Shown here one piece after another: positions 57,485-64,000 of a stretch of 64,000 nucleotides of DNA. A model generated the notes under the pieces. It did no database searches, was not told the DNA's origin, and was given only the letters and a program-made list of their open reading frames with translations. Origin of the DNA: Winogradskya consettensis (GTDB lineage Bacteria > Actinomycetota > Actinomycetes > Mycobacteriales > Micromonosporaceae); assembly GCF_018332715.1 (NCBI RefSeq), contig NZ_BOQP01000008.1, positions 62,001 to 126,000 on the forward strand, written 5' to 3'. How positions within the stretch are numbered: position 1 is the stretch's first letter; each line of letters opens with the position of its first letter. The position numbers and the translations under genes are program-made.

Positions 57485-58009
57485 GTGGGATCGGACTGGA
57501 CCTGGGAACTGCACATCCCGGTGACCGCGGAGCACGCCCTCCGCGACCTGCACCCGCACCGCCCGGACGGCCTGACCAACCTCTTCGGTCTCGCGGACCC
57601 CGGCCCGCGAACGGTCGGCGACCCCCGGATCGCAGTCGCCGCAATGGCAACCGGCCGCGTGTACGGCCAGTTCTGGACCCCCGACGAGGTCGACATCTTC
57701 GTGACCTGGACCGACGGCGTCCTACTGGACGAATGGTCGACGGAGCAGATCTGGCACCTCGGCATCCACGACGCGGCCCAGCCGGCCGGTCCCTGGACCG
57801 CCGAACTCGGCTGGCTGACCTACCTCGGCCCCGGCCACCCTTCGCCGCCGCTGGTCGACACTCGCTCGCTACCGAACGGTGGTGTGCTGATCACCCTCCT
57901 GGAGGACCCGGCGGCCGTCGATCCGGTTCGCTATCAGGGTATCCAAGCCCGCTGGTGGGAGTCGGAGGGTCAGGGGAGGACGACGCAGCGGCGGCAGCGG
58001 GCTTCGTAG
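57485..58009 (+). CDS. Hypothetical protein, 174 aa
   Basis: GTG 57485; no strong ribosome-binding site. SDWTWELHIPVTAEHALRDL, RVYGQFWTPDEVDIFVTWTD, and LGWLTYLGPGHPSPPLV suggest a small beta-rich protein, perhaps an immunity-like or SMI1-like fold, but I cannot place it. The last 40 bp overlap the convergent thymidine kinase gene, an unusually long overlap for this window, so the true end or existence of the C-terminus is uncertain. Divergent from DUF4132. Confidence 0.65.
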   Translation: MGSDWTWELHIPVTAEHALRDLHPHRPDGLTNLFGLADPGPRTVGDPRIAVAAMATGRVYGQFWTPDEVDIFVTWTDGVLLDEWSTEQIWHLGIHDAAQPAGPWTAELGWLTYLGPGHPSPPLVDTRSLPNGGVLITLLEDPAAVDPVRYQGIQARWWESEGQGRTTQRRQRAS

Positions 58010-58521
58010 GTGTAGGTGCCGTCGTCGGGGAGAGCGGTGGAGGGGGCTAGTTCGCGGATCATGGGTTTGCCGTGTTCGAGGACCTGGGTGTGGGTGGCGT
58101 CGAGGGAGCGGCAGACGTCGCAGACGGCGCGGCGGTAGATGACCTTCTCCGGGGCGAGCTCGAAGAGGGCCTGGACCGGGGCGAAGAGCTGGCCGCGGTG
58201 GTCGAGGTCGATGCCGGCGACGACGACCTTGATGCCCTGCAGGACGGCGCGGCCGAGCTCGGCGATGTCGGAGACGGTGAACATGTGGATCTCGTCGACG
58301 CCGATGACCTTGACGTCGGTGGCCGCGGCGCCCGCGAGGGTGGTGACCTTGACCGTCTGGAGGCTGCCGCCGGAGCGGGAGGTCACCGCGGTGTCGCGGC
58401 CGTGGCGGGCCGACTGGTAGATGCAGTGCGGGATGCCGGCGTGCTGCAGCGGGGACAGCAGGCTGATCATCTCGAGCGACTTGCCGCCCTTCATCGGGCC
58501 GAGGATCACGGTCAGGTCCAT
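57970..58521 (-). CDS. tdk: Thymidine kinase
   Basis: 183-aa type II (TK1-like) thymidine kinase, salvaging thymidine to dTMP with ATP. P-loop GPMKGGKS at residues 8-15, the DEIHMF Walker-B-like motif with catalytic Glu (VIGVDEIHMF), lasso and zinc Cys pairs VCDVCRSLD and ARCRRC. Length matches bacterial TK1s. ATG at 58521; next gene upstream is the LysR gene on the same strand, 16 bp away, probably by chance. Many actinobacteria lack tdk, so its presence is informative. Confidence 0.95.
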   Translation of the reverse strand: MDLTVILGPMKGGKSLEMISLLSPLQHAGIPHCIYQSARHGRDTAVTSRSGGSLQTVKVTTLAGAAATDVKVIGVDEIHMFTVSDIAELGRAVLQGIKVVVAGIDLDHRGQLFAPVQALFELAPEKVIYRRAVCDVCRSLDATHTQVLEHGKPMIRELAPSTALPDDGTYTYEARCRRCVVLP

Positions 58522-58537
58522 GCCGCAGACCGTGCCA

Positions 58538-59497
58538 TCAGCCGGGTTGCCCGTCGTGGGCGGCCACCTGCGGCGAGACCGGTGCCACAGTGGCGCCGGC
58601 AGCGGTCTCGCCGCCGAGTTGCCACATCTCGTAGTTCCCGCATTCGGCCGTGATCCCGGCCGTTGCCCGGGCCGCCGCGAGGAAGTCGTCGATCATCGGC
58701 GAGGAGCGTGATGCCGCGACCGCGAGGCGCACCTGCTCGGGTGCCATGTCCGGGACCGGCACGAAGCTGACCTCGGGATGTGAGTGGAACACGGTCGCCG
58801 AGCGGGCCAGGAACGAGATGCCCCGGCCTGCTGCGACGTGCTCGAGGGTCTCGTCCACCCCGCGCACGAGGTAGCCGGCGTTGGGGTGCGGGCGCCTGGT
58901 GGGCTGCGTGCCGGGGTCGGCGTGCCAGAGCAGCGGCTCACCGGCCAGGTCCGCCTCGGTGATCTGCTCCTTACCGGCGAACCGGTGGCCGGCGGGCAGC
59001 ACCGCGACCCGCGGCTCGGTGTACAGCGGTATGACGCGCAGGCCGGTCTCGTCGATGGGCAGCCGCACGAAGCCGATGTCGATGCGGCCGTCGAGCAGCA
59101 TCGTGGCCTGGTCGTCGCCTTCGATCCGCTGCACGTCCACGAGCACGTCCGGGTGCCGGGTGGCGAACTCCCGCACCGCGGCGGTGACCGTGATGCCCGC
59201 CCGGAAGCCGACCATCAGCCGCCGGTTGCCCCGCGCGGCCACGGCCACCCGGTGCCGGACCGCGTGGGCGGAGGCCAGCAACGGGCCGACGTCGATCAGC
59301 AGCTGCCGCCCGGCGTCGGTGAGTGCCACACCGTGGCTGTCCCTGGTCAGCAGCGGTGTGCCGAGGTCGTGTTCCAGGGCTCGGATCTGCCGGCTGAGCA
59401 CCGGCTGCGCGATGTGCAGCTCCTCGGCGGCGCGGCCGAAGTGCAGCTTGTCGGCGACGGCGGCGAAGTAGCGCAGCTTGCGCAGGTCCAGATCCAT
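58538..59497 (-). CDS. LysR-family transcriptional regulator
   Basis: 319 aa from ATG 59497 with GGGAGG 5 bp upstream. HTH: LRKLRYFAAVADKLHFGRAA, recognition helix AQPVLSRQIRALEHDLGTPL. The C-terminal half is the periplasmic-binding-like inducer domain (LMVGFRAGITVTAAVREFAT, PLYTEPRVAVLPAGHRF). Divergent from the F420-reductase-like gene, with a T-N11-A type inverted repeat between. Inducer unknown. Confidence 0.94.
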   Translation of the reverse strand: MDLDLRKLRYFAAVADKLHFGRAAEELHIAQPVLSRQIRALEHDLGTPLLTRDSHGVALTDAGRQLLIDVGPLLASAHAVRHRVAVAARGNRRLMVGFRAGITVTAAVREFATRHPDVLVDVQRIEGDDQATMLLDGRIDIGFVRLPIDETGLRVIPLYTEPRVAVLPAGHRFAGKEQITEADLAGEPLLWHADPGTQPTRRPHPNAGYLVRGVDETLEHVAAGRGISFLARSATVFHSHPEVSFVPVPDMAPEQVRLAVAASRSSPMIDDFLAAARATAGITAECGNYEMWQLGGETAAGATVAPVSPQVAAHDGQPG

Positions 59498-59581
59498 GGG
59501 GCCTCCCGGTCCGGCGATGCCCCAAGGGTATCGCAGCGACCGAAAGAGGTCTTGGACAGCCATTCGACGCAATGGCACCGT

Positions 59582-59598
59582 GAATCGAAGCGCCATTC
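59582..59598. promoter_or_regulatory. LysR-type inverted repeat
   Basis: GAAT-N9-ATTC (59582-59598) lies 24 bp before the F420-reductase-like gene. A further ATTC at 59562-59565 pairs with the same GAAT at wider spacing. The arrangement fits a LysR activation/recognition site. Confidence 0.45.
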
Positions 59599-59621
59599 AG
59601 CGTCAGAGAGCGGGAACATCA

Positions 59622-60245
59622 ATGAGCAGCATCAGCATTATCGGCCTGGGCGGCATGGCCCGCGCCATCGGTGCCCGCGCGGTAGAAAGCGGTAACGCCG
59701 TCGAGGTCATCGGTCGCGACGCGGCGAAGGCCAAGGACCTGGCTGCCGCGCTCGGCGGCGGTGCCACGGCCGGAACATTCGGCACCGTCCCGGCCGGCGA
59801 CATCGTCATCCTCGCCGTGCCGAACGCCGGCGCCGTGCCGGTCGTCACGCAATACGGTGACGCGCTCGCGGGCAAGGTCATCATCGACATCACCAACCCC
59901 CTCACGGCGGACGGTGCCGGGCTGGTCACCCCCGACGGCACGTCCGCCGCGCAGCAGATTGCCCAGGCCGCCCCGGCGAGCGCGCACGTCGTCAAGGCGT
60001 TCAACACCGTCTTCGGTCACGCCCTGACCCCGGGCCGCTCACTGGACGTGCTCTACGCCGGCGACGACGCACGGGCCAAGGCGAGCGTCTCGGCGTTCAT
60101 CGAGAGCCTGGGGTTGCGCCCCCTGGATGCCGGCGGCCTGGACATGGCCCACTGGCTGGAGGGGACGGGTCTGCTGATGATCAGCCTCGCCCGCCACGGC
60201 GTCGGGAATTTCAATTTCACCCTCGGCGTCACCATTATCGGCTGA
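59622..60245 (+). CDS. NADPH-dependent F420 reductase-like oxidoreductase
   Basis: 207 aa. N-terminal Rossmann SIIGLGGMARAIGARAVESG, DIVILAVPNAGAVPVV, VIIDITNPLTADG, and AHVVKAFNTVFGHAL are hallmarks of the NADP-oxidoreductase, coenzyme-F420-dependent family. Many members with this sequence type use NADPH with other acceptors, so F420 is not certain. Divergent from the LysR gene, its likely activator. Its stop codon (60243-60245) lies in the first copy of a five-copy repeat that fills the gap to the epimerase gene. Confidence 0.88.
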   Translation: MSSISIIGLGGMARAIGARAVESGNAVEVIGRDAAKAKDLAAALGGGATAGTFGTVPAGDIVILAVPNAGAVPVVTQYGDALAGKVIIDITNPLTADGAGLVTPDGTSAAQQIAQAAPASAHVVKAFNTVFGHALTPGRSLDVLYAGDDARAKASVSAFIESLGLRPLDAGGLDMAHWLEGTGLLMISLARHGVGNFNFTLGVTIIG

Positions 60246-60347
60246 CCGCAAAAGGCCATTATCGGCTGACCGCAAAGCCTTTCTCGGCTGACCGCAAAGC
60301 CTTTCTCGGCTGACCGCAAAGCCTTTCTCGGCTGACCGCACAAAACA
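60232..60347 (+). repeat. Five-copy tandem repeat beginning at a stop codon
   Basis: CGGCTGACCGCA recurs at 60239, 60263, 60285, 60307 and 60329, with spacings 24, 22, 22 and 22 bp. The first copy contains the TGA of the F420-reductase-like gene. Later copies carry CAAAGCCTTTCT spacers. The array fills the space before the RBS and ATG of the epimerase gene at 60365. Confidence 0.9.
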
Positions 60348-60364
60348 TTTTTGAGGATAGTCGC

Positions 60365-61300
60365 ATGCGCGTTTTTGTCACTGGCGGGACCGGCCATTCC
60401 GGTTCGTACATCGTTGCTGAGCTTCTCGCCGCCGGGCACGAGGTCACCGGCCTGGCCCGGTCGGATGCCGCGGCTGCGGCGCTGTCCGCGCTCGGCGTGA
60501 AGGTGCGCCGCGGTGGCCTCGAGGATCTCGACGGGCTCAAGGAGGCGGCCGCGGACTCCGACGGCGTCATCCACGTCGCGCACCGGCAGGACCTGCTCTT
60601 CTCCGGCGGGGTGCATGCGGTGGCCGCCGCGGAGGTCCCGATCATGCTCGCGTACGGCGAGGCGCTGGCGGGAACCGGCAAGCCGCTGGTCGCGGCGGGG
60701 AGCATCGGCTCGCCCGGGCAGGGCGTCCTGGGCCGGACGGCCACCGAGCAGGACCCGGCCCTTCCCAGCGGTGATGAGCACAGGGCCACCCTGCGAGCTC
60801 GCAACGTCGTGGAAACCACCGTGATCCGGCTCGCCGAGCGGGGAGTGCGGTCCTCGGTCGTGCGGATCGCCAACATCGCGCACGACACGACCGATCGTGC
60901 CGGATTTCTCCCCGCACTGATCGCGCTCGCGAAGGAGAAGGGCTTCGCCGGCTACCCCGGGGACGGCGCCAACCTGTGGAACGCCGTGCATGCCGCCGAT
61001 CTCGGCTCCCTGTTCCGCCTTGCCCTGGAGAAGGGACCGGCCGGCAGATACTGGCACGCAGTCGATGACGAGGGTATCCCGTTCCGTGAGATCGCCGAGG
61101 CCATCGGGAGCCGTCTGGGTGTGCCCGCAGTGAGCGTTCCCGTGGACGAGCTGGTGCTGCCGGCGTACTTCGGGTTCCTCGCGAACGTCGTCACGCAGGG
61201 CTATCCGGCCTCCAGCCTCATCACCCGCCGGACCCTCGGCTGGGAACCCGCTCAGCCCGGCCTGCTCGCCGATCTGGACAACGGCCATTACTTCGCATGA
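60365..61300 (+). CDS. NAD-dependent epimerase/dehydratase-like reductase
   Basis: 311-aa extended/atypical SDR. Cofactor motif FVTGGTGHSGSYIV, then VTGLARSDAAAAAL, LGVKVRRGGLEDLDGLKEAA and a C-terminal ITRRTLGWEPAQPGLLADLD. The usual YxxxK is not obvious in place. It is a paralogue of the beheaded gene at 52158 and supplies the sequence that reveals the truncation there. Follows the repeat array after the F420-like reductase gene and is probably co-transcribed with it. Confidence 0.9.
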   Translation: MRVFVTGGTGHSGSYIVAELLAAGHEVTGLARSDAAAAALSALGVKVRRGGLEDLDGLKEAAADSDGVIHVAHRQDLLFSGGVHAVAAAEVPIMLAYGEALAGTGKPLVAAGSIGSPGQGVLGRTATEQDPALPSGDEHRATLRARNVVETTVIRLAERGVRSSVVRIANIAHDTTDRAGFLPALIALAKEKGFAGYPGDGANLWNAVHAADLGSLFRLALEKGPAGRYWHAVDDEGIPFREIAEAIGSRLGVPAVSVPVDELVLPAYFGFLANVVTQGYPASSLITRRTLGWEPAQPGLLADLDNGHYFA

Positions 61301-61319
61301 CAACGGGAGAGCGGTGACC

Positions 61320-61466
61320 ATGACAACTGTGGGACTCATCGGGAGCTGGCGGCAGGCGGCGGGTACGCCGGTGTGGGGCACGCCGTACGGGCCGTACTCG
61401 GACGATAAGGGTCAGCCGGCCGGTGAGGGTGCCATCCGCGCGGCACTGGCTGTCGCCACGCGGTAG
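61320..61466 (+). CDS. Small 48-aa protein, possible flavodoxin/WrbA C-terminal fragment
   Basis: Starts at ATG 61320 in GTGACCATGACA, 19 bp after the epimerase stop. TTVGLIGSWRQAAGTPVWG followed by TPYGPYSDDKGQPAGEGA and a helical end resembles the C-terminal tail of WrbA-type NAD(P)H:quinone oxidoreductases, whose flavin-binding part is absent. It is either a gene remnant or a genuine small ORF. It precedes the ECF sigma gene by 25 bp. Confidence 0.35.
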   Translation: MTTVGLIGSWRQAAGTPVWGTPYGPYSDDKGQPAGEGAIRAALAVATR

Positions 61467-61491
61467 TTCAGCCCCGGGATAGGGTCGTGCT

Positions 61492-62349
61492 GTGGGGGAT
61501 CTCGACGAAGCGACGACGCTGTTCATGGATGTGCGGCCGCGGCTGTTCGGGATCGCGTACAGGATGCTCGGCAGTGCGGGTGAGGCCGAGGATCTGGTGC
61601 AGGACGTGTGGTTGCGGTGGCAGGCGACCGACCGCGGTGTCGTCCGCAATCCCGGTGCGTTCCTGGCGACGACCACCACCCGGCTGGCCATCAACGAGCT
61701 GCAGTCGGCGCGGGCGCGGCGGGAGACGTACATCGGCCCGTGGTTGCCCGAGCCCGTCGACACCAGCGCGGATCCGTTCCTGGGTGCCGAGCGGGGTGAG
61801 GCGCTGGAGCTCGCCGTGCTGATGCTGATGGAGAAGCTGACACCTCACGAGCGGGCCGCGTACGTGTTGCGGGAAGCGTTCGACTACCCGTACCCGCAGA
61901 TTGCCGAGATTGTGCAGTCCACCGAGCCGGCCGTGCGGCAGCTGGTGAGCCGGGCCCGCAAGCACGTCGCCGGGGAGCGCAAGATTCCCGTGCCGGAGCA
62001 GGCGCAGCGGCAGTTGCTCGTGACGTTCCTGGAGGCTGCCCGCGGTGGTGACCTCGAGGCGTTGGAGAAGCTGTTCGCGGCCGATGTGGCGAGTGTGTCC
62101 GACGGCAACGGCGCGCGGCAGATCTCCCGCAGGATCGTCACCGGTGCGGGGCGGGTCGCGAAGTACATCGCGGCGTTCTCGAGCTGGTGGTGGGACGGCG
62201 TGGACGTGCGCTGGGCTACCACGAACGGGCAGACCAGCGCCGTCCTGCGCCGCGATGACACGCTGCTCGGGATGGTGACAGTGGTGGCTTCCGAGGACGG
62301 GATCGATCAGGTGCTGTGGCTGATGAACCCGGAGAAGCTCACGATGTGA
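61492..62349 (+). CDS. ECF sigma factor, ECF41/SigJ type with SnoaL-like C-terminus
   Basis: 285 aa from GTG 61492. Sigma2 region (RLFGIAYRMLGSAGEAEDLV, QDVWLRWQ), sigma4 region (LTPHERAAYVLREAFDYPYP, EIVQSTEPAVRQLVSRARKH), then a C-terminal SnoaL-like domain of about 100 residues (LLVTFLEAARGGDLEALEKL and RKIVTGAGRVAKY-like segment). This fused domain replaces an anti-sigma factor in the ECF41 family. ECF41 genes characteristically sit beside a gene for a COE protein (carboxymuconolactone decarboxylase, oxidoreductase or epimerase), as here. Overlaps the convergent NmrA-like gene by 11 bp. Confidence 0.93.
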   Translation: MGDLDEATTLFMDVRPRLFGIAYRMLGSAGEAEDLVQDVWLRWQATDRGVVRNPGAFLATTTTRLAINELQSARARRETYIGPWLPEPVDTSADPFLGAERGEALELAVLMLMEKLTPHERAAYVLREAFDYPYPQIAEIVQSTEPAVRQLVSRARKHVAGERKIPVPEQAQRQLLVTFLEAARGGDLEALEKLFAADVASVSDGNGARQISRRIVTGAGRVAKYIAAFSSWWWDGVDVRWATTNGQTSAVLRRDDTLLGMVTVVASEDGIDQVLWLMNPEKLTM

Positions 62350-63073
62350 GGGCGAGCCACTCCCGGAACGTCGTGGCCGAGAGGATCGAGCCGGCCGGCC
62401 CGGTCAGGACGTCGCCCTTCACCGCGGCGAACATGCCGGCGGTGGGGTCGACGACGACCTCGCGCGGGTCGCCTTGTGCGGAGAGGGCGATCCGGCCGAG
62501 CTCGTCGAGCGTGAACACTTCGGGTCCCGCGTAGTTGCGCGTGCCGTGCAACGGCGTGCCCGCGGCCACGGAAGCCACCGCCACGGCGACGTCGGCCGAC
62601 GCCATCGGCTGGACCGGCGTGGCGGGGAGCCGGACCGTGTCGCCGTCGGTGGTCCAGGACAGGATCGCGTTCACGAACTCGTAGAACTGCGTGACCCGGA
62701 CGATGGAGTACGGCACCGGGCCGGCCTTGAGGATGTCCTCCTGCAGGACCTTGGCCCGGTAGTACGCGAGATCCGGCACCTGGTCCACGCCGACGATCGA
62801 CAGGACCACGGCGTGCCCGACCCCTTCCCGCGTCGCGGCTGCCAGCATGTTGTCCATCGTGGTCCGGAAGAACGCGGGCGACGCCTCGTCGAAGGTGGGG
62901 GAGTTCGTCAGGTTCACCACGACGTCGGCGCCCTTGAGCCCCGCGTCGAGGCCCTCGCCGGTGAGCAGGTCCACCCCGTTCGACGGGGACAGCGACACCG
63001 TCTCGTGAGCGTGGAGCAGCTTGACGACCTGCGAGCCGATGAGCCCGGTGCCACCCAGTACGGCGATCTTCAT
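62339..63073 (-). CDS. NmrA/SDR-like NAD(P)-binding oxidoreductase (ECF41 COE partner)
   Basis: 244 aa from ATG 63073, with AGGTG 8 bp upstream; GTG 63082 is an alternative. Rossmann start MKIAVLGGTGLIGSQVVKLL, then KGADVVVNLTNSPTF, HAVVLSIVGVDQVPDLAYYR and YSIVRVTQFYEFVNAIL, all typical of NmrA-like SDRs. Located 3' to 3' with the ECF41 sigma gene and preceded by a promoter matching the ECF41 -35 exactly, so it is the probable regulon member. Substrate unknown. Confidence 0.9.
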   Translation of the reverse strand: MKIAVLGGTGLIGSQVVKLLHAHETVSLSPSNGVDLLTGEGLDAGLKGADVVVNLTNSPTFDEASPAFFRTTMDNMLAAATREGVGHAVVLSIVGVDQVPDLAYYRAKVLQEDILKAGPVPYSIVRVTQFYEFVNAILSWTTDGDTVRLPATPVQPMASADVAVAVASVAAGTPLHGTRNYAGPEVFTLDELGRIALSAQGDPREVVVDPTAGMFAAVKGDVLTGPAGSILSATTFREWLALTS

Positions 63074-63131
63074 GTCCTGCACACCTCTGTCCGTTGCGCT
63101 GCCGGGGCCTTCGCCCGGCGACGCCAGCTAT

Positions 63132-63158
63132 GACCGGACAGCGTCTCCAGGTGTGACA
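63132..63158 (-). promoter_or_regulatory. Candidate ECF41-type promoter of the NmrA-like gene
   Basis: On the minus strand TGTCACA (63152-63158) is followed after exactly 16 bp by GGTC (63132-63135). The ECF41 consensus is TGTCACA-N16-CGTC, so only the first base of the -10 differs. It lies about 60 bp upstream of the start at 63073. Confidence 0.6.
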
Positions 63159-63200
63159 GCAGTCGATCATGTAATCGGAAAGTCACTCATTGACAATCTC

Positions 63201-63216
63201 CTGGAAACGGTTCCAG
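63201..63216. promoter_or_regulatory. LacI-family operator upstream of the LacI gene
   Basis: CTGGAAACGGTTCCAG is a near-perfect palindrome (14 of 16 positions) with the central CG typical of LacI/GalR operators. It is 42 bp before the LacI start, suggesting autoregulation. Confidence 0.65.
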
Positions 63217-63257
63217 ACTGACCCACGTCAATATGTAGATCTACTCGGGAGCGCGGC

Positions 63258-64000
63258 GTGGCGGTGACGATCAAGGATGTGGCGAGGCTCGCCGGCGTGT
63301 CCGCGTCGTCGGTCTGCCGGACCCTCGCCGACCCCGGCGCGGTGCTGCCCGGGACCCGGGAACAGGTCGAGAAGGCCGTCCGCGAGCTCGGCTACTACCC
63401 CAACCGGGCCGCCCGGGGCCTGAGCACCGGGCGTACCGGGAATCTCGGCGTGGTCCTGCCCGACCTGGCCAACCCGTTCTTCGCCAGCGTCGTGAAGGCC
63501 GCGCAGACCCAGGCGCGGCGCCTCGACTACGCGGTCTTCCTCAGCGACATCGACGAGGACCCGGCGGTGGAGACCCTGCTGATCCGTGCCCTCGCGAAGC
63601 AGGTCGACGGGTTCCTGCTCTGCTCGCCGCGCTCCAGCGACGACGAGCTGCGCGCGTTCGCCGGGCACACCCCGATCGTCCTGCTCAACCGCCGGATCGG
63701 GCCGTTCCCGTCGGTGACCGTGGACGCCGCCGACGGGATGCGGCAGGCGCTGACCCACCTGCACGCCCTGGGCCACCGCCGGGTGGCGTACGTAGCGGGC
63801 CCGCGTTCCTCGTGGTCCAACCGGGAACGGCTGCGGGGGCTGCGCGCGGTCGCCGGGACGCTCGGCGTCGACCTGGTCGAGGTCGGGAACGTGCCGCCCA
63901 CGGTGGAGGGCGGCGTCTCCATCGCCGACGTCGTGCTCGCCAGCACGGTCACCGCGGTGCTCGCGTACAACGATCTGACCGCGTTGGGGCTGCTCAACCG
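63258..64000 (+). CDS. LacI/GalR-family transcriptional regulator (partial, runs off the window)
   Basis: GTG 63258. The first 247 codons are visible; the C-terminus lies beyond the window. HTH and hinge: VTIKDVARLAGVSASSVCRT, LADPGAVLPGTREQVEKAVR, ELGYYPNRAARGLSTGRTG. The core begins LGVVLPDLANPFFASVVKAA and continues as a periplasmic-binding-like sugar sensor. The putative target operator just upstream implies autoregulation; neighbouring sugar genes would be outside the window. Confidence 0.94.
   Translation, partial: MAVTIKDVARLAGVSASSVCRTLADPGAVLPGTREQVEKAVRELGYYPNRAARGLSTGRTGNLGVVLPDLANPFFASVVKAAQTQARRLDYAVFLSDIDEDPAVETLLIRALAKQVDGFLLCSPRSSDDELRAFAGHTPIVLLNRRIGPFPSVTVDAADGMRQALTHLHALGHRRVAYVAGPRSSWSNRERLRGLRAVAGTLGVDLVEVGNVPPTVEGGVSIADVVLASTVTAVLAYNDLTALGLLN

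Noticed and set aside
59622..60245. Confident F420-dependent enzyme
   Set aside because: Fold matches, but the actual cofactor acceptor cannot be read from sequence; kept as F420-reductase-like.
60232..60347. CRISPR or integron attC-like array
   Set aside because: Units of 22-24 bp are tandem with no unique spacers and no integrase is nearby.

Overview
The window is about 64 kb of very GC-rich (roughly 70% G+C) bacterial chromosome with frequent GTG and TTG starts, short intergenic gaps and many secreted enzymes. This fits a soil actinomycete, most likely Micromonosporaceae (Actinoplanes/Micromonospora type). The genus is an inference from protein style, not a database match. I saw no rRNA, tRNA or CRISPR array.

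Layout. 184-5341: secreted pectate lyase, a SigB/SigF-type sigma factor, and a drug-efflux operon (MFS plus NmrA-like reductase) divergent from a TetR gene across four 16-bp-phased palindromes. 5362-7629: DUF3253 protein and an anchored beta-propeller-like protein. 7660-11824: a two-gene operon encoding a DUF4062-NACHT STAND NTPase and a WD40 protein; these normally form one polypeptide but here are split and in swapped order. 11942-16773: secreted S1 protease, dienelactone hydrolase, membrane-anchored CBM2-like protein, esterase and S37 peptidase. 16901-21792: small poorly characterised genes (DUF4259, a CCA-enzyme-like tail, a coiled protein, Imm21 and an HTH gene). 21855-28697: an oxidative ring-opening module with SDR and P450 on one strand and BVMO, SMP-30 lactonase and MFS on the other. 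28673-33944: saccharopine-dehydrogenase-like gene, AraC, TetR and SGNH hydrolase behind a 50-bp perfect palindrome, then an AA10 lytic polysaccharide monooxygenase with CBM2. 34115-41894: large secreted hydrolase, lipoprotein, HEAT-like protein, HSL esterase, and a TetR/FAD-monooxygenase pair. 41891-42768: 16-bp minisatellites and an ISL3 transposase remnant. 42936-52067: glyoxalase, VWA protein, DksA-like protein, M4 protease, dehydrogenase, XRE/MmyB regulator and TAP-type peptidase. 52158-53073: a deletion scar joining a beheaded epimerase to a TetR tail. 53070-58521: tannase-like esterase, DUF4132 operon and thymidine kinase. 58538-63073: LysR, F420-reductase-like protein, epimerase, ECF41-type sigma factor and an NmrA-like reductase that has a candidate ECF41 promoter. 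The window ends inside a LacI regulator with its own operator.

Themes. The secretome (pectate lyase, LPMO, tannase-like esterase, proteases) and three LacI-type palindromes suggest a plant-polymer degrader. The reductase/monooxygenase/regulator pairs suggest oxidative detoxification or small-molecule catabolism. Two signals deserve priority: the split STAND/WD40 operon, and four genes whose stop codon lies inside a short tandem duplication.
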